NCBI GenBank assembly: GCA_965226155.1
Contig: OZ245331.1
Location: forward strand, 1,798,001-1,862,000
Length of the DNA: 64,000 nt
Source: G965226155 sp965226155
GTDB taxonomy: Bacteria; Pseudomonadota; Gammaproteobacteria; Eutrophobiales; Eutrophobiaceae
Direction of reading: 5' to 3'
A program made the translations under genes and the position numbers. Shown piece by piece: positions 8,557 through 18,238 of this stretch. Position 1 is the first letter of the stretch. Each line of letters starts with the position of its first letter. Below the pieces are notes generated by a model. The model did not search any database and was not told the origin of the DNA. It saw only the letters and a list, made by a program, of their open reading frames with translations.

Positions 8557-9441
8557 TCAGGGTGTCAGATGTCGGAGCTTTCGCGCAAGGTAACCGCTGA
8601 ATGATGCGCAGGCGCCAATCATGAAAACTGCTTCATCCTGACCAGCATTTGATTGCTGTTTGTTAATCAGTGCATGACGGATGCCTTGCTCGTCGGAAGT
8701 ATAGCCGTACAGCTTAGAGAACGCTTGCTTCAGAGCTGAGTGGAGAGTACCTGCTTTTTCTAACGCTTTCAAAGCCGGTTCAAGGGTTTTGGCATTTGGA
8801 TCGTACTGCCGCGCTGCGGACTCGACTGCATGGATGCTCTCGCGCACCGCACCAGGGTAATCGCCTTGATTGATGCAATCCGATGCCTTTCGCAGGTGAG
8901 CCACTGCGCTCGCTAATCCGGCACTATTCAACTCAGCCGTCGCCTGCAATATAGCTTTCCCTTCTTCCTCGGTCGCCGCTGGGTAGATGGTGGCCGAGTT
9001 ACTGCTGTCAACAACATATGCCAGACGGCATCTCTTGAATATTTGACTAACCGATTGAGTGAACTCCGGCGGACAGTCAGAGTGACGCATGATTGCCTGT
9101 AGAATATTAAATACCTTAAAAAATGGAGCGTTCATAAATATCGTTTTGTATGTAGCAACGAATTTTTCGAGTTCTGCCTCAAACAGGTCCTCTGGGAAAA
9201 ACTCATCCGTCGGCAAGTTTAAAATATCTTGATGGACAGACTTCAGAATCATTCTCCAAGGAACGCCCAAACGTTTGTATGGGATAAGTGTGGTTTCCAC
9301 TTGGTCGTACAGCAAGCTCCAGAGCTGTGTGCGGGCCTGTTTACTCAATTCTTCAAGCTTCAATGGCTGAGGAAGTTCCTCATACCCGTAAGCTTGTGAA
9401 AACGTAACCTTACGGGGATCAAGATCATTTACGTCGTTCAT
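8557..9441 (-). CDS. AbiJ-like abortive infection protein (AbiJ_N4 plus HEPN-like C-terminus)
   Basis: The 294-residue protein begins at ATG 9441. The first 30 residues (VTFSQAYGYEELPQPLKLEE) fit the AbiJ N-terminal domain 4 pattern. The C-terminal third carries the helical segment typical of this group: GDYPGAVRESIHAVESAARQ, LEPALKALEKAGTLHSAL, FSKLYGYTSDEQGIRHALI and a closing ACASFSGYLARKL helix. RHAL in the GIRHAL motif may supply the Arg-His of a HEPN-type RNase site; this is inference. AbiJ-type proteins are abortive-infection factors. The gene is monocistronic, convergent with the DUF4238 gene, and its upstream 400 bases are noncoding. Confidence 0.75.
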   Translation of the reverse strand: MNDVNDLDPRKVTFSQAYGYEELPQPLKLEELSKQARTQLWSLLYDQVETTLIPYKRLGVPWRMILKSVHQDILNLPTDEFFPEDLFEAELEKFVATYKTIFMNAPFFKVFNILQAIMRHSDCPPEFTQSVSQIFKRCRLAYVVDSSNSATIYPAATEEEGKAILQATAELNSAGLASAVAHLRKASDCINQGDYPGAVRESIHAVESAARQYDPNAKTLEPALKALEKAGTLHSALKQAFSKLYGYTSDEQGIRHALINKQQSNAGQDEAVFMIGACASFSGYLARKLRHLTP

Positions 9442-9841
9442 GGCATGGCCTCCAGTCTATGCATTTGTGCTGTCAAAGAAATCACTAGGACAATATCGGT
9501 GTTAGAGTTTTCATTTTCCATTGCCTTTATATATCGCTATTGCGTCCTACGCGATTTTACGCGGCTCTGTAATGAACTGCATCCTGTATACATCGATCAT
9601 CGCGAATATATGTACAAACTTAATTAAGATCGTCTCTTGTCTGGGTATTTGGTGCACGGCCTATTGCTTTACCTAGATTGTAAGTTGTCAGAAGATATGG
9701 GACACAAGGGACTAAAAGTTAAGAGAGACTTTCATTCATTATAGTCTTGTTTCATCGGTTCATATATAAACTTAAATTTACTTTTCTCCTCTGTTGTAGC
9801 GTTTCGTATTTAATGATGGCTCGTCTATCCATAATTTCCTG
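9442..9841. other. Noncoding region upstream of AbiJ-like gene
   Basis: AT-rich intergenic sequence between the AbiJ-like start and an IS3 transposase fragment. It must hold the AbiJ promoter on the minus strand, but I do not see a convincing -35/-10 pair or shared repeat. A 60-codon plus-strand frame here looks spurious. Confidence 0.4.
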
Positions 9842-10197
9842 CTAGCGACCAAAATACATATCTGCCGGTGTGATATTGTCGAGCGACTCGTGGTAGCGCT
9901 CATGATTATAGTACTGAACGAACTGGCGGATAGCATGTTCCAGTTCCCAAGGATAGTAATAGTGCTCCAACTTTACGACGTTCTTCATGGAACGGTGATA
10001 GCGTTCAATCTTGCCCTGTGTCATAGGGTGATACGGCGCACCACGGGTATGTGTCATCTGGTGTTGCGCCATATAATCTTTCAACTCCGAGGATAAATAA
10101 CAGGGACCATTATCATTGAGTAAACGCGGGCGGTGTTTTACCGTTATCTCTTTAACACCCGTGGTCTCAATAGCCGCATCCAGTGTCCCAAATCTTT
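9842..10197 (-). pseudogene. IS3-family transposase C-terminal fragment
   Basis: The minus-strand frame is open from about 10197 to the stop at 9842 and reads the rve integrase core of an IS3-type OrfB. It has KHRPRLLNDNGPCYLS (second catalytic Asp region), then TRGAPYHPMTQGKIERYHRS (catalytic Glu) and YYNHERYHESLDNITPADMY. The N-terminal half, the OrfA gene and both ends are absent, so the copy is dead. It marks an old insertion between the AbiJ-like gene and the methyltransferase-like gene. Confidence 0.85.
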
Positions 10198-10262
10198 TGA
10201 CGACTTACAATTAACCAAGCAAGGCCGAACATGAGACCGAAACAGACATGCCGGGCCTGTCG

Positions 10263-10925
10263 TTAAAGTGGGCACGAGAAGCGTTCATGCGGCCCTTCCG
10301 GTTTATCCCCGACCCCGACTGAAACAGAGAAATTGTGACTATTGGATATAATTCCCTTTTTGTATGTATCACCATGTATTGCGCGTAAATAGGGCTCCTC
10401 TACAAATCGCACTTGAAGCTGGATACTGATAGTCATGAGGATCAGTGTGATAGCTGACCAAGCATTTGGGACAGTAAAGAAGAATCCGACCAGAGAAATT
10501 TCGATGAAGGTAAATATTGGGTTCCGAACCCATCCGTACATGCCGTGAATCACGAGCGTTGTACGCTCTCCGATGCCCACGCCAATTCGCCAAGCGTCTC
10601 CCATTGCGAGTTGCGCTAGAAATCCTCCCCCGATACCTGTGATGCTAACCACCGCCTCGACAATATGAATCGTTGGTTGGTTGAAATACAAAGAACTCAA
10701 AGGCCAGCCTGCAAGTACCGTAGCTGGCGCAAGTGGCGCTAGTGCCAGCCCAAGCACAGCACACACCCCCGAGAGCCACTCTAACGAACCGGCTCGACCT
10801 CCAATGCCATTCAATCCTATCGAACCGGTTCTAAGCCATTGGATTAGCGATCGCAAAACGAAAATCACGAAGAACCATGTCGAACAGAGGATGAGACCAA
10901 GCCATGGCATCAGCGATACCTCCAA
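10263..10925 (-). CDS. Isoprenylcysteine carboxyl methyltransferase (ICMT)-like membrane protein
   Basis: The protein is 220 residues long with four to five hydrophobic segments, the first at about residues 6-28. The C-terminal half has the ICMT/phospholipid-methyltransferase pattern: LVIHGMYGWVRNPIFTFIEI (the R-N-P motif) and FVEEPYLRAIHGDTYKK (the E-E-P-L-H-G-Y motif). Enzymes of this fold use S-adenosylmethionine at the membrane; the bacterial substrate is usually unknown. After DTYKK the sequence changes to a Ser/Gly/Pro-rich tail unlike the normal ending, possibly because the 3' end was altered by the IS3 insertion next to it. It is flanked by unrelated genes. Confidence 0.7.
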   Translation of the reverse strand: MEVSLMPWLGLILCSTWFFVIFVLRSLIQWLRTGSIGLNGIGGRAGSLEWLSGVCAVLGLALAPLAPATVLAGWPLSSLYFNQPTIHIVEAVVSITGIGGGFLAQLAMGDAWRIGVGIGERTTLVIHGMYGWVRNPIFTFIEISLVGFFFTVPNAWSAITLILMTISIQLQVRFVEEPYLRAIHGDTYKKGIISNSHNFSVSVGVGDKPEGPHERFSCPL

Positions 10926-11099
10926 GCTCTGTATACTTCAAGTTGACAATGTTGTTGAGCGTACCAATACATGAACACTTGTTCAATTATTTGATTCCAC
11001 CACTAGGTTGCTGCTGCCAAGCCCCCTGGGTATGTAACAGGTTTTGGGGAGAACACCAAAGTCTACAAAGTTCAATTTTTCAATAACTCTGGCCAAGGG

Positions 11100-11801
11100 T
11101 CAGCCCTCGAAGTCTGTGGCCAAGAAGAGGCGGTGTAGCATTCCCCTTTTGGAAAATTCTAAGAACCCCATCTCATCCTTGTAGCGCTTGTCTGCCGGGC
11201 CTTTCGTCCGTAGTCGACGACAGAAATAAGCCAAGAAATCCGCCGCCTGTAACGCGATCCTCTCCTTCTTCGGCGCGAAGCTGATTGACACGAAACGCTC
11301 AGGGTCTTGCTTCTGGATGTTGTTGAACCGACGACGGATGTCGCCTTCATTCTTATTCCCGCTCTCAACAACAAATGACAGATTAACGTCCGGCAGGGCG
11401 AGCGCGGTCTTGACGCCTTCGTCTTTGACTAATCGATCCACGATGCCATGCAGACAGAACCCGAATGGCGAGGATTGGTGTTCAACATTGTAAATCGACT
11501 TCTTAGCCTCGAACGTTGATTTCAGTACTGAAAACTCAAACCCGGCATAGGTGTGCTGCTCTAAGATCTTATAGAAGGCGTTGGCAAACTCAGCAGTCTG
11601 TTCTCTTGTCCAGCCCTTAAATTCCCTTCGTCGCATTTGGAGGTCCACAGTGTGGAGGTAGGGTAGTTCGATTGCATCGAATAGCTCTCGCGCGTGGACC
11701 TCGAAGTCGAGCCAGTTGTGAGCCGGTGCGATGTACCCGGCTAGCGTGCTTATCGAGTCATCCTTATTGCCACTATCATCGAGGTAGCAGACCAGCGCCA
11801 T
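11100..11801 (-). CDS. DUF3800 protein (RNase H-like fold)
   Basis: The 233-residue protein begins MALVCYLDDSGNKDDS, the DUF3800 hallmark in which acidic residues of the first strand form a putative RNase H-like active site. Later features agree with the family: SSPFGFCLHGIVDRL, LSFVVESGNKNEGDI (a further acidic pair) and ERIALQAADFLAYFCRR near the C-terminus (the conserved QxADFLAY helix). A GAGGAA element lies just upstream of the ATG. The activity is unproven, but the family is common in defence islands. It follows an AAA-TOPRIM ATPase gene on the same strand by 337 bases, so the two could form a unit, though the gap is large for an operon. Confidence 0.75.
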   Translation of the reverse strand: MALVCYLDDSGNKDDSISTLAGYIAPAHNWLDFEVHARELFDAIELPYLHTVDLQMRRREFKGWTREQTAEFANAFYKILEQHTYAGFEFSVLKSTFEAKKSIYNVEHQSSPFGFCLHGIVDRLVKDEGVKTALALPDVNLSFVVESGNKNEGDIRRRFNNIQKQDPERFVSISFAPKKERIALQAADFLAYFCRRLRTKGPADKRYKDEMGFLEFSKRGMLHRLFLATDFEG

Positions 11802-12138
11802 CTAATGTTCCTCGAGAGGAGTTTGTCCAAGCTCAGCCTGAACCCTTGGCGTAGCGCCTCCCTTTCTAGATAAAATCGTCAACCGAGGTTACCCGGATGA
11901 CTTCTCCCAAACGCCGACAATGATAGCAGAATGGGCATCCGACCGCGAAACCGGCCATGAGTTGTCATGATAGGCCGTAGTCCGCACTTGATCAGGCTGA
12001 TTTGGTATGGATCTCCTCGCTCAAGGCAGTAATCTCTCGGAGGGTTGTCCATGCCCAGCGGCGCACTCTCTAGGACAAATAACTTGGTCAGAGGCACTTC
12101 GTAGAGCGCGAAGTACGCCGCCGGCAAGCCCCTTCCAT

Positions 12139-14076
12139 CTATTTTTCGACCTCGGTGACCGCACCATCTGGGTCCGTCTGACGCAACGCAGACATGTTTC
12201 CAATCGTGGTATTTGAACACACCTTGATATCACGACGACCTTTGCCGAGCATCTCCGATATGCCAATTGTCGCTTCAAATCGACCTATGGTGCCACTCTG
12301 AAAGCTCTGGAGCGAAACAGCACTACTCTTGGACAATGGATGATTTTGCATGTGGCCTTCAATCCGCGTGCGCTCCCAGCCAGGATTCGCTTTTACGACC
12401 TTCTGAAGTTCATGAACGTAGTCACTTAAATGTCGACGCAGGACATCATCGAAGTCGACCTGCGCTTTGGAAGGCAGTTTTCTAACGACTTCATACAATT
12501 CTCCGTAGCGATTTGCGAGTGTCGTCTCCCGGCTAAGTCCGTCGGATTCGCAGATGTGCTGCAACTCATTGAGCTCATCAAAGATGGCTTTTCGTTTCGC
12601 ATCCGGCCTCAGGCATAATAGATCACCGGCGAAATAAGGCAGGTATCGTTCGATTGTCCCGCCGGGCAGTACATGGACGTTCTTCTTCGCAAGAATAGAC
12701 AGGATCTTTTGCCACCGTCCCTCGATGTTCTCGACAATGTATTGCGGGGCTATCGAAACAACCTCTTCTCTGTTTCGGCTCATCACGGTCATGGTCGCCA
12801 CCCTGGCTTTCGCAAGTTGTCCATTCTCCCACTTCTTCCTGTCCGCACCGAGGTTGCTAAAGAAGTGAGCCAACACCTCAAGATGACCATCCAAAGATTT
12901 CTCGAGCAGAACGTCGATCAAGTTAGTAAGCTCCTTGTCCAATTCACCAACATAATTAACAAAATCTGAACCGACACCAGCAGATGCCAAGAAACTCTGG
13001 ATCGAATTGTCATCACCAATGCACGACCGTAGCTGGCCTTTGAACAAGCTGTCCAGGTCATAGATAAAATGGGCATCCTTTCCTAGCCCTTGACTCAGTT
13101 TGAGGTAATAGTTCACTTCCTCAACGCCACCGCAGTCAATGATGCAACTCCCGGCCCCAGCCACCGAGACCCCGCGTGCTTCTATCAACGCCTCGATCAT
13201 AAGGGCGTCATAGTGGCCTTCCACAAATACGGGATTGTCCGAGAAGAAAAGCTGTTTGTGGTGTGGGTTCAATCGGGCTTTGGCAATTACTGCGGAGGAC
13301 ATGTCCTGGATCGTACTTGCGATCTGCTTAGGGACTGAGTAGTCGAGATCAAAGGAAATGACAGATTTAATGTCGTCCTCCGACCGAAGGTCGAGTATGA
13401 ACGGTGAGTGGGTTATCAGGAAAATGATCTTCTTGTACGGCGGATCATCTGGTCTCCCGGCAACTTTGCGGACCTCCTGCATGAAGAACGCCTGATACTG
13501 TGGATGCAAATGCAGTTCCGGTTCGTCGACGATCAAATAACCGTGCTGATGGTCATACAGATGGGTCAGGAGAACAAAGAGTTCCTTGATGCCGTGACAT
13601 TCATCACGATCGAGCCGATAGGACTCTCCACCTTTTCGCCGTACCGCCTTGGGGACGAGGTTGCCAGAATCCCACTCGAGGACTACATCACGGCCAAAGA
13701 GTTGGCTGAGCGTCGCTTCTATCCGAATACGAAGGTCCATTCTGTCTTCAAGCAACAAGATCGTGTCAATTCCCGATCCTTCCGCACCCGCTTCGCGAAG
13801 GGCGTCAAAGTGACTCTTGGCGTACCCGGAACTGAAGCTATCGCCATAATATTGACCCAGTTTTCCTGGGTCTGCCATTTCCCTCAGCCGGTCCGTACCC
13901 AGCAAGCGAGCCCCCGACGGGCGATTCTTCAAATGGAGCAACAATTCGACGGCGAAACGTGACTTGCCGCTCCCATTAGGCCCGACGAGGTAGTTAATCG
14001 GGCCAACCATTTTGGCTTCAAACTTGCCCTGGGACCAAGGCGTGGGCAAGTCGATGGTAATCTGTTCGTCGATCAT
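12139..14076 (-). CDS. AAA ATPase-TOPRIM (OLD-like) nuclease
   Basis: The 645-residue protein has an ABC-type ATPase domain and a TOPRIM-like domain in the order typical of OLD-family nucleases. Walker A is GPNGSGKS at about residues 32-39; Walker B with signature is YLIVDEPELHLHPQ near 185-198; a switch follows as LITHSPFIL. The TOPRIM part begins NPVFVEGHYDALMIEAL (conserved Glu) and continues with CGGVEEVNYY and HFIYDLDSLF (Asp pair). The remaining 270 residues are helical and unassigned. OLD and Gabija-type enzymes nick phage DNA in an NTP-controlled way; no UvrD/GajB partner is present, so this is either a stand-alone OLD-like system or paired with the DUF3800 gene downstream. It appears intact. 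Confidence 0.8.
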   Translation of the reverse strand: MIDEQITIDLPTPWSQGKFEAKMVGPINYLVGPNGSGKSRFAVELLLHLKNRPSGARLLGTDRLREMADPGKLGQYYGDSFSSGYAKSHFDALREAGAEGSGIDTILLLEDRMDLRIRIEATLSQLFGRDVVLEWDSGNLVPKAVRRKGGESYRLDRDECHGIKELFVLLTHLYDHQHGYLIVDEPELHLHPQYQAFFMQEVRKVAGRPDDPPYKKIIFLITHSPFILDLRSEDDIKSVISFDLDYSVPKQIASTIQDMSSAVIAKARLNPHHKQLFFSDNPVFVEGHYDALMIEALIEARGVSVAGAGSCIIDCGGVEEVNYYLKLSQGLGKDAHFIYDLDSLFKGQLRSCIGDDNSIQSFLASAGVGSDFVNYVGELDKELTNLIDVLLEKSLDGHLEVLAHFFSNLGADRKKWENGQLAKARVATMTVMSRNREEVVSIAPQYIVENIEGRWQKILSILAKKNVHVLPGGTIERYLPYFAGDLLCLRPDAKRKAIFDELNELQHICESDGLSRETTLANRYGELYEVVRKLPSKAQVDFDDVLRRHLSDYVHELQKVVKANPGWERTRIEGHMQNHPLSKSSAVSLQSFQSGTIGRFEATIGISEMLGKGRRDIKVCSNTTIGNMSALRQTDPDGAVTEVEK

Positions 14077-14284
14077 CTTTCGAAATCTGGAGTGTCAGTT
14101 CTTGTGGCGCATTGTACCACGCCGTGGAATGGGTCTCTTGTGGCGGCAGGCGGACTGATGTGATTTTACCGACGCGGTGTGGTAAGCGGATGCTGCGGAT
14201 GAATTAGCCTAATTAACCAGGTCTCAAGAACAAGCGGTCACCTGAGGAGTACCCTGTGTCTCGGTTAATACGAACTTCGGATAC

Positions 14285-14327
14285 CATTCGTGCGCTCGAA
14301 TTGAACCCGTCACGTAATTTGTGTGAC
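14285..14327. repeat. Fragment of recombinase-element left flank
   Basis: About 43 bases (CCATTCGTGCGCTCGAATTG onward) match the left flank of element copies A and B near 1740 and 28007. The match ends exactly where the MITE at 14328 begins. It is a relic of a further element copy or of recombination between copies. Bases 14077-14284 show nothing else recognisable. Confidence 0.55.
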
Positions 14328-14456
14328 GGTACTGTCAAATTAACGTAAATCTCCCCCTCTTTGTAGTAAAAAAGCCGATCCTCCGTCAAACAATCAATGA
14401 CTTAGGCCGCTTACCCGCGCTGATTTTGGCTTCAAATCAGTTAACTTGTCAGTATC
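14328..14456 (-). repeat. 129-bp IS6-related MITE, copy 2
   Basis: The same unit as at 5438 in reverse orientation, running from GGTACTGTCAAATTAACG to CTTGTCAGTATC. It interrupts a relic of the recombinase-element flank. No target duplication is visible. Confidence 0.8.
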
Positions 14457-14825
14457 CAGTATAGGGTTCTTCTCTTCAAGCCGTCTCATCAACCGCTCCA
14501 CTGCCCCCATGCCTCAACTGATCTTAGCCTCAATGGCTCGTAGTCAATTAACGATCTCCGATTCACTGAACCGTTTGTGCAGGGCGATCCCCCGATACTG
14601 GTCCGTTATGAGAGTGTCTCATTAAAACTGGATCAAGTTTAGGGGGGCATGACATTTGTCAGGGCTGTAACAGGTTCAGTCAGGGGTTTATGGATGAGTG
14701 TTTGCTTCATAAAACAATTAGTTATTTAGTTAAAAAGCTTAAAATTTGTCCCTATAGTCACATGTTTGTTCATAAATAAGTCACACAATATTTACAGGCT
14801 AGAACTTAATCTAGTCTTCATTAAG
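14457..14825. other. Noncoding region with an IS end fragment
   Basis: There is no gene. At 14614-14652 the string GTGTCTCATTAAAACTGG, followed by ATCAAGTTTAGG, is the reverse complement, with few changes, of 40465-40503, so both are ends of one insertion-sequence type whose bodies are gone. The rest is AT-rich and unassigned. Confidence 0.5.
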
Positions 14826-16017
14826 TTAAGTTTTAATAAATTTTATCGATTTAATTTTAGGTCTGCTTAATTTTACTGTCTGTGATACTGATATTTTCCA
14901 ATGCACCTCAAACTTGGAGTTTCCAGTAGCTATTTTATTTTTAACAAGATTAGAATCAGGGGTAGTTTTTGTTGATCCAAATATACTGCCTGGAGTTGTG
15001 GGTTTCAGAGTACTGCCCGAATAACCTGAGCCAAACACATTGTTATGAATTGGTGGGTCGAATGGGTTGAATTGAGAATATTGTTGTTCAGGTAAATTGT
15101 ATCTACTAATGTTTGATTCGATTGATATTTAAATAAATCAAATTTAACGGTGATTGGCGTTGACCAATAAACACTTTGGCCATCCTTCTTCAAAAATATT
15201 GGATTTGAAATATACCAAACTTTATTTTCTCTATATGTTGAATATTTAGGTGTTTCATTAAGTTGGTCCTTATACTCATCTTTAATTCTATTACTTATAC
15301 CTTCTTTATAATAAAGTGAATTATTATCATCCTTGGTAAAAAGTAATGAGAAACCTTATCTGAAATTTCTTTAACAGAAATTTTCTGTAACTTTTGAAGC
15401 AAGTATATTTATATATGACTCAAGTTCATCTGCTGATGAAAGAACTTTAACATTACTATTTTCGCGTGTTACAGCCTTTATATAATCACTTAAATCTCCA
15501 TCATTTGAAACTAACACAATTCGACAAACACTTGGGGATTTAGGTGAGTCATTTACTAACTGCAAAAATGTCTCTGCAATAATAGAATCTCTGAATCCTT
15601 TTTCTTTATCAAAAGGTAATTTCCTATAGCATGCTCGATTTATCAAATCTTCCCAATTAATCAATTCATGATTTACCTCCAATTCTTCAAGACTGAGTTG
15701 AGATTTTGATTTCTCAATTGCACGATCTACATTAACATTAAGAGTTTCTTCGCTAATAGCTAATCCATAATCCAATAGGGATTCTAGCTTTTTACTGTTG
15801 GCAGATAATTATAAGCTTTGTCCCGCATTTGGCGACTTCTCTCTTTAACTACGACCGAAGGGAGGTGCCAAGCAATAGATAAGTCAGCATGCGAAGTATT
15901 TTCTTGAATTAACTTTGATAATTCTTCATTTACTAGGTTAGATGCAGACTTGGCATATAAAACATTTGCATCAAACACAACTTTTATTTTTAAATGTGAC
16001 TTTTTCTTAGCTACCAT
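14826..16017 (-). pseudogene. PIN-domain (DUF4935-like) ribonuclease gene, multiply frameshifted
   Basis: Reading the minus strand with frame changes restores one protein of about 395 residues. It starts VAKKKSHLKIKVVFDANVLY (the PIN first Asp) at 16017 and continues IAWHLPSVVVKERSRQM. It then includes KGFRDSIIAETFLQLV and CRIVLVSNDGDLSDYI (later PIN acidic residues), and a C-terminal beta-rich part ending near 14826. Frames break near 15785 (an A-run, TAAAAAGC, one A short), 15380, 15330 and 15120. PIN domains are metal-dependent RNases, often toxins; the DUF4935 type is frequent in defence loci. Most breaks fall in A/T runs, so either genuine decay or assembly indels could explain them. Confidence 0.75.
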
Positions 16018-16072
16018 GACAAATTAAGTTTCGCGACTATAATGAGTTAACTAACATTTCGATGAACATACC

Positions 16073-16942
16073 CTAATTGACACTACGCATCCATCTGACC
16101 GACTGTTTGATAATTTCTGGAAATTGCTTTTTATCAACCATTCTCCATTTACCGTGTCCAGGAAAGACCCACTCTACATCTTGGAATGACTGCATATTTT
16201 GAACCGATTCAATTTGCTTTTCCCACGAATACCAACACGCATTCCTGAATGAACCAAATTGGTTTAAACCTGATAACCAGGCAAAGTGATCCCCCGTAAA
16301 TAAATACTTATTGTCCCATAGCAGCACTAGATGTCCACGTGTATGCCCGGGCGTAAAATGGATTTCACCAGATTTAATCCGATGAGCACCCTCTCCTTCA
16401 AGAATCACTTCAGCATCTTTCTGAGCTTCTGATTCCAGTTTATGAATAATTCTTTTTGCTCCGAAGTGTTTCGCATACTGATGAGCGTCACCTACATCAT
16501 CCCTGTGGGTTAAGAAAATATAGCGAATCCCTCCCATCTCCTCAAATTTTTTGACCAGATCGGATACAAAACGAGGAGAATCAACTAACCAATTCCCTGT
16601 ATTAGACTTAATGAAGTAGCTATGAGCGCCGAATGAATTTCGGTGATTAAAACCATTGATATACACATCTTTTGCCATTGGCACCGGAAAGGAATTTCTA
16701 GCTGACGTTAAATCCTGTTTTTCCCTCATGCCAATCGAAGCTACAGGACAAGCCAGAAGAGCTTGTTTTGCAGTGAGCTCTTCTTTCCCATTTTGAGGTT
16801 GTTTCTTGACGAAGGCGTATATCCCAGTATCCCCAAAAATCTCAGGCGCATAATGTCGACTCACTCCACAATTAATACAAGAGGAATCCACAAAGTAATT
16901 TCCTGACACATTTTCTGATAAGGCTTTCTTTAGATTTGCCAA
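16073..16942 (-). CDS. MBL-fold metallo-hydrolase with N-terminal ferredoxin-like domain
   Basis: The protein has 289 residues. Residues 15-75 resemble a small ferredoxin (SSCINCGVSRHYAPEIFG, then LLACPVASI), with three Cys visible. From about residue 95 a metallo-beta-lactamase fold follows with all metal ligands: THRDDVGDAHQY (the HxxDxxDAH-like motif), FTPGHTRGHLVL, FTGDHFAW and VFPGHGKW. This two-domain family occurs in many bacteria and cyanobacteria and is probably a hydrolase or glyoxalase-like enzyme; the substrate is unknown. It is a housekeeping-looking gene rather than defence. The start at 16942 leaves a short leader before the Cys motif. It appears intact. Confidence 0.8.
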   Translation of the reverse strand: MANLKKALSENVSGNYFVDSSCINCGVSRHYAPEIFGDTGIYAFVKKQPQNGKEELTAKQALLACPVASIGMREKQDLTSARNSFPVPMAKDVYINGFNHRNSFGAHSYFIKSNTGNWLVDSPRFVSDLVKKFEEMGGIRYIFLTHRDDVGDAHQYAKHFGAKRIIHKLESEAQKDAEVILEGEGAHRIKSGEIHFTPGHTRGHLVLLWDNKYLFTGDHFAWLSGLNQFGSFRNACWYSWEKQIESVQNMQSFQDVEWVFPGHGKWRMVDKKQFPEIIKQSVRWMRSVN

Positions 16943-17280
16943 CGCTATCTCTCTTTTTGGTCAATCAAATTCAAACAGATCTAATAGTGACACTGAACCT
17001 TTTCGACACTATCACCTGTACCAAAGCCAAAACTGGCATCGATCACAAAATATTTGTGAAATCCGAACCAGTAACAAAACTTTCTAAGGATGCTAAGCAA
17101 TTTGTTTTTACCTGGCATGATTACGCCCCATTAACAGGCTGGTGTTCAATACGCATTCTACCTGATTTCTAATCTTAATCCGCCGGGTTATGCTTATTAT
17201 TATTTCATTCAGATATCCCATGTCTTATGAGGATTTCATTGTACGTTCCATTGTTACGAATAAGATTCAGGCCTTTATTG

Positions 17281-18070
17281 GGTACTGTCAAGCTAACTGA
17301 AACTGGGTGATAATTCCAGGATGAATAGATCAGGCAGTCTATACAAACGGCACCGGTTTCCCCCTGAAATTATCCAGTATGCAGTGTGGCTTTATCATCG
17401 TTACAACTTAAGTCATCGAGATATCGAAGCACTGTTAGCAGAGCGGGGTATTGTCGTCAGCTATGAATCTATCTGCATTTGGTGTAACAAGTTTGGTTCT
17501 CACTATGCCAGAGCATTGAAACGAAAGCACCGAGGATAGGATGATACATTTTACATTGATGAAGTATTCGTGAAGATCGATGGCAAACAGCCGTATTTAT
17601 GGCGAGCGGTTGACCGACGGTGAAGTAATTGATGGTTTTCTTCAGATACGCCGTAATGGGGCAGCAGCGAAGTGTTTCTTCAGGCGATTATTAAAGACCG
17701 GTCGAGATGAGCCGAGGAAGATTGTGACTGATAAGTTAAGGCGCTATGGCGTGGCACATCAAGCAATCATTCCGGATTCGATTCACTACACATCACGATA
17801 TGCCAATAATCGAGCAGAACTTTCGCATCAATCCACGAAACTAAGAGAGCGGGGTAGGCGGCGATTCAAATCGACACTGCAAGCGCAACGCTTTCTAAAT
17901 GTTCATGCTGCCCTATCCAATTTATTCAATCTGGGCCGTCATTTGGTATCAGCGCATAATTATAGATCGAGCAGACAGCGTGCTTTTGCGTCTTGGAAAG
18001 ATGCTGTAGAAATATAGATAAAAATACTATGGGGATTCTTGTTGATTGTATTAGTTGACTTGACAGTACC
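17281..18070 (+). mobile_element. IS6-family insertion sequence (inactive, 790 bp)
   Basis: It is bounded by GGTACTGTCAAGCTAACTG and the inverted TGACTTGACAGTACC. Length and single transposase fit the IS6 family. No 8-bp target duplication is visible, and the right end sits directly on a truncated ABC-ATPase gene, suggesting an IS-driven deletion. It shares its termini with the 129-bp MITEs. Confidence 0.85.
17321..18017 (+). pseudogene. IS6-family transposase, broken by stop and frameshift
   Basis: The first part (17321-17539) encodes the N-terminal helix-turn-helix region (RHRFPPEIIQYAVWLYHRYN, LSHRDIEALLAERGIVVSYE) and ends at a TAG. Reading on in the same frame gives DDTFYIDEVFVKIDGKQ (first catalytic Asp). 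A two-base loss near 17617 (TTGACCGACGG) then shifts into the frame 17580-18017, with KIVTDKLRRYGV (second Asp), NNRAELSHQSTK and RRRFKSTLQAQRF. The transposase cannot be made in one piece. The degraded copy near 41.1 kb carries the same ATTGACCGACGG lesion, so it was copied from an already defective parent. Confidence 0.85.
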
Positions 18071-18073
18071 GTA

Positions 18074-18232
18074 TTTTATGGTTGGAATTTGTATCAGTAC
18101 GGGGAACCGGTCCAGGGGTTGACGGAACCATTAATCAAAGAAGTATTTGGTCTGGACGTTATGCTGCAGCCACATCCGGCCTGGGGCTGCAGCGTGGTGA
18201 TACCCTCACCCCTCATATCCATTAGCAGGTAA
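18074..18232 (+). pseudogene. C-terminal remnant of heme ABC transporter ATPase (HmuV-like)
   Basis: Immediately after the IS6 right end an open frame reads WNLYQYGEPVQGLTEPLIKE, then VFGLDVMLQPHPAWGCSVVIP, ending TAA at 18230-18232. This resembles the tail of iron/heme-type ABC ATPases, where a G-x-P-x-x-x-L-T-x-x-x-I-x-x-V-F-G pattern precedes an HP motif. The rest of the gene, including the Walker motifs, is absent on the other side of the IS. It sits 6 bases upstream of the hugZ-like gene, the normal neighbour in heme uptake operons, which supports the call. Confidence 0.65.
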
Positions 18233-18238
18233 CTGATT

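Noticed and set aside
11879..12220. 113-codon minus-strand frame overlapping the end of the AAA-TOPRIM gene
   Set aside because: It overlaps a well-supported gene in another frame, has no recognised domain and no ribosome-binding site; the part beyond 12139 is not clearly protein-like.
15775..15790. Programmed -1 frameshift at the A-run in the PIN gene
   Set aside because: The local codons do not form a proper slippery heptamer, and three further breaks downstream make decay or sequence error more likely.
16936..17172. 78-codon plus-strand frame divergent from the MBL-fold gene
   Set aside because: Starts with TTG inside the MBL gene, has no ribosome-binding site and no family pattern.
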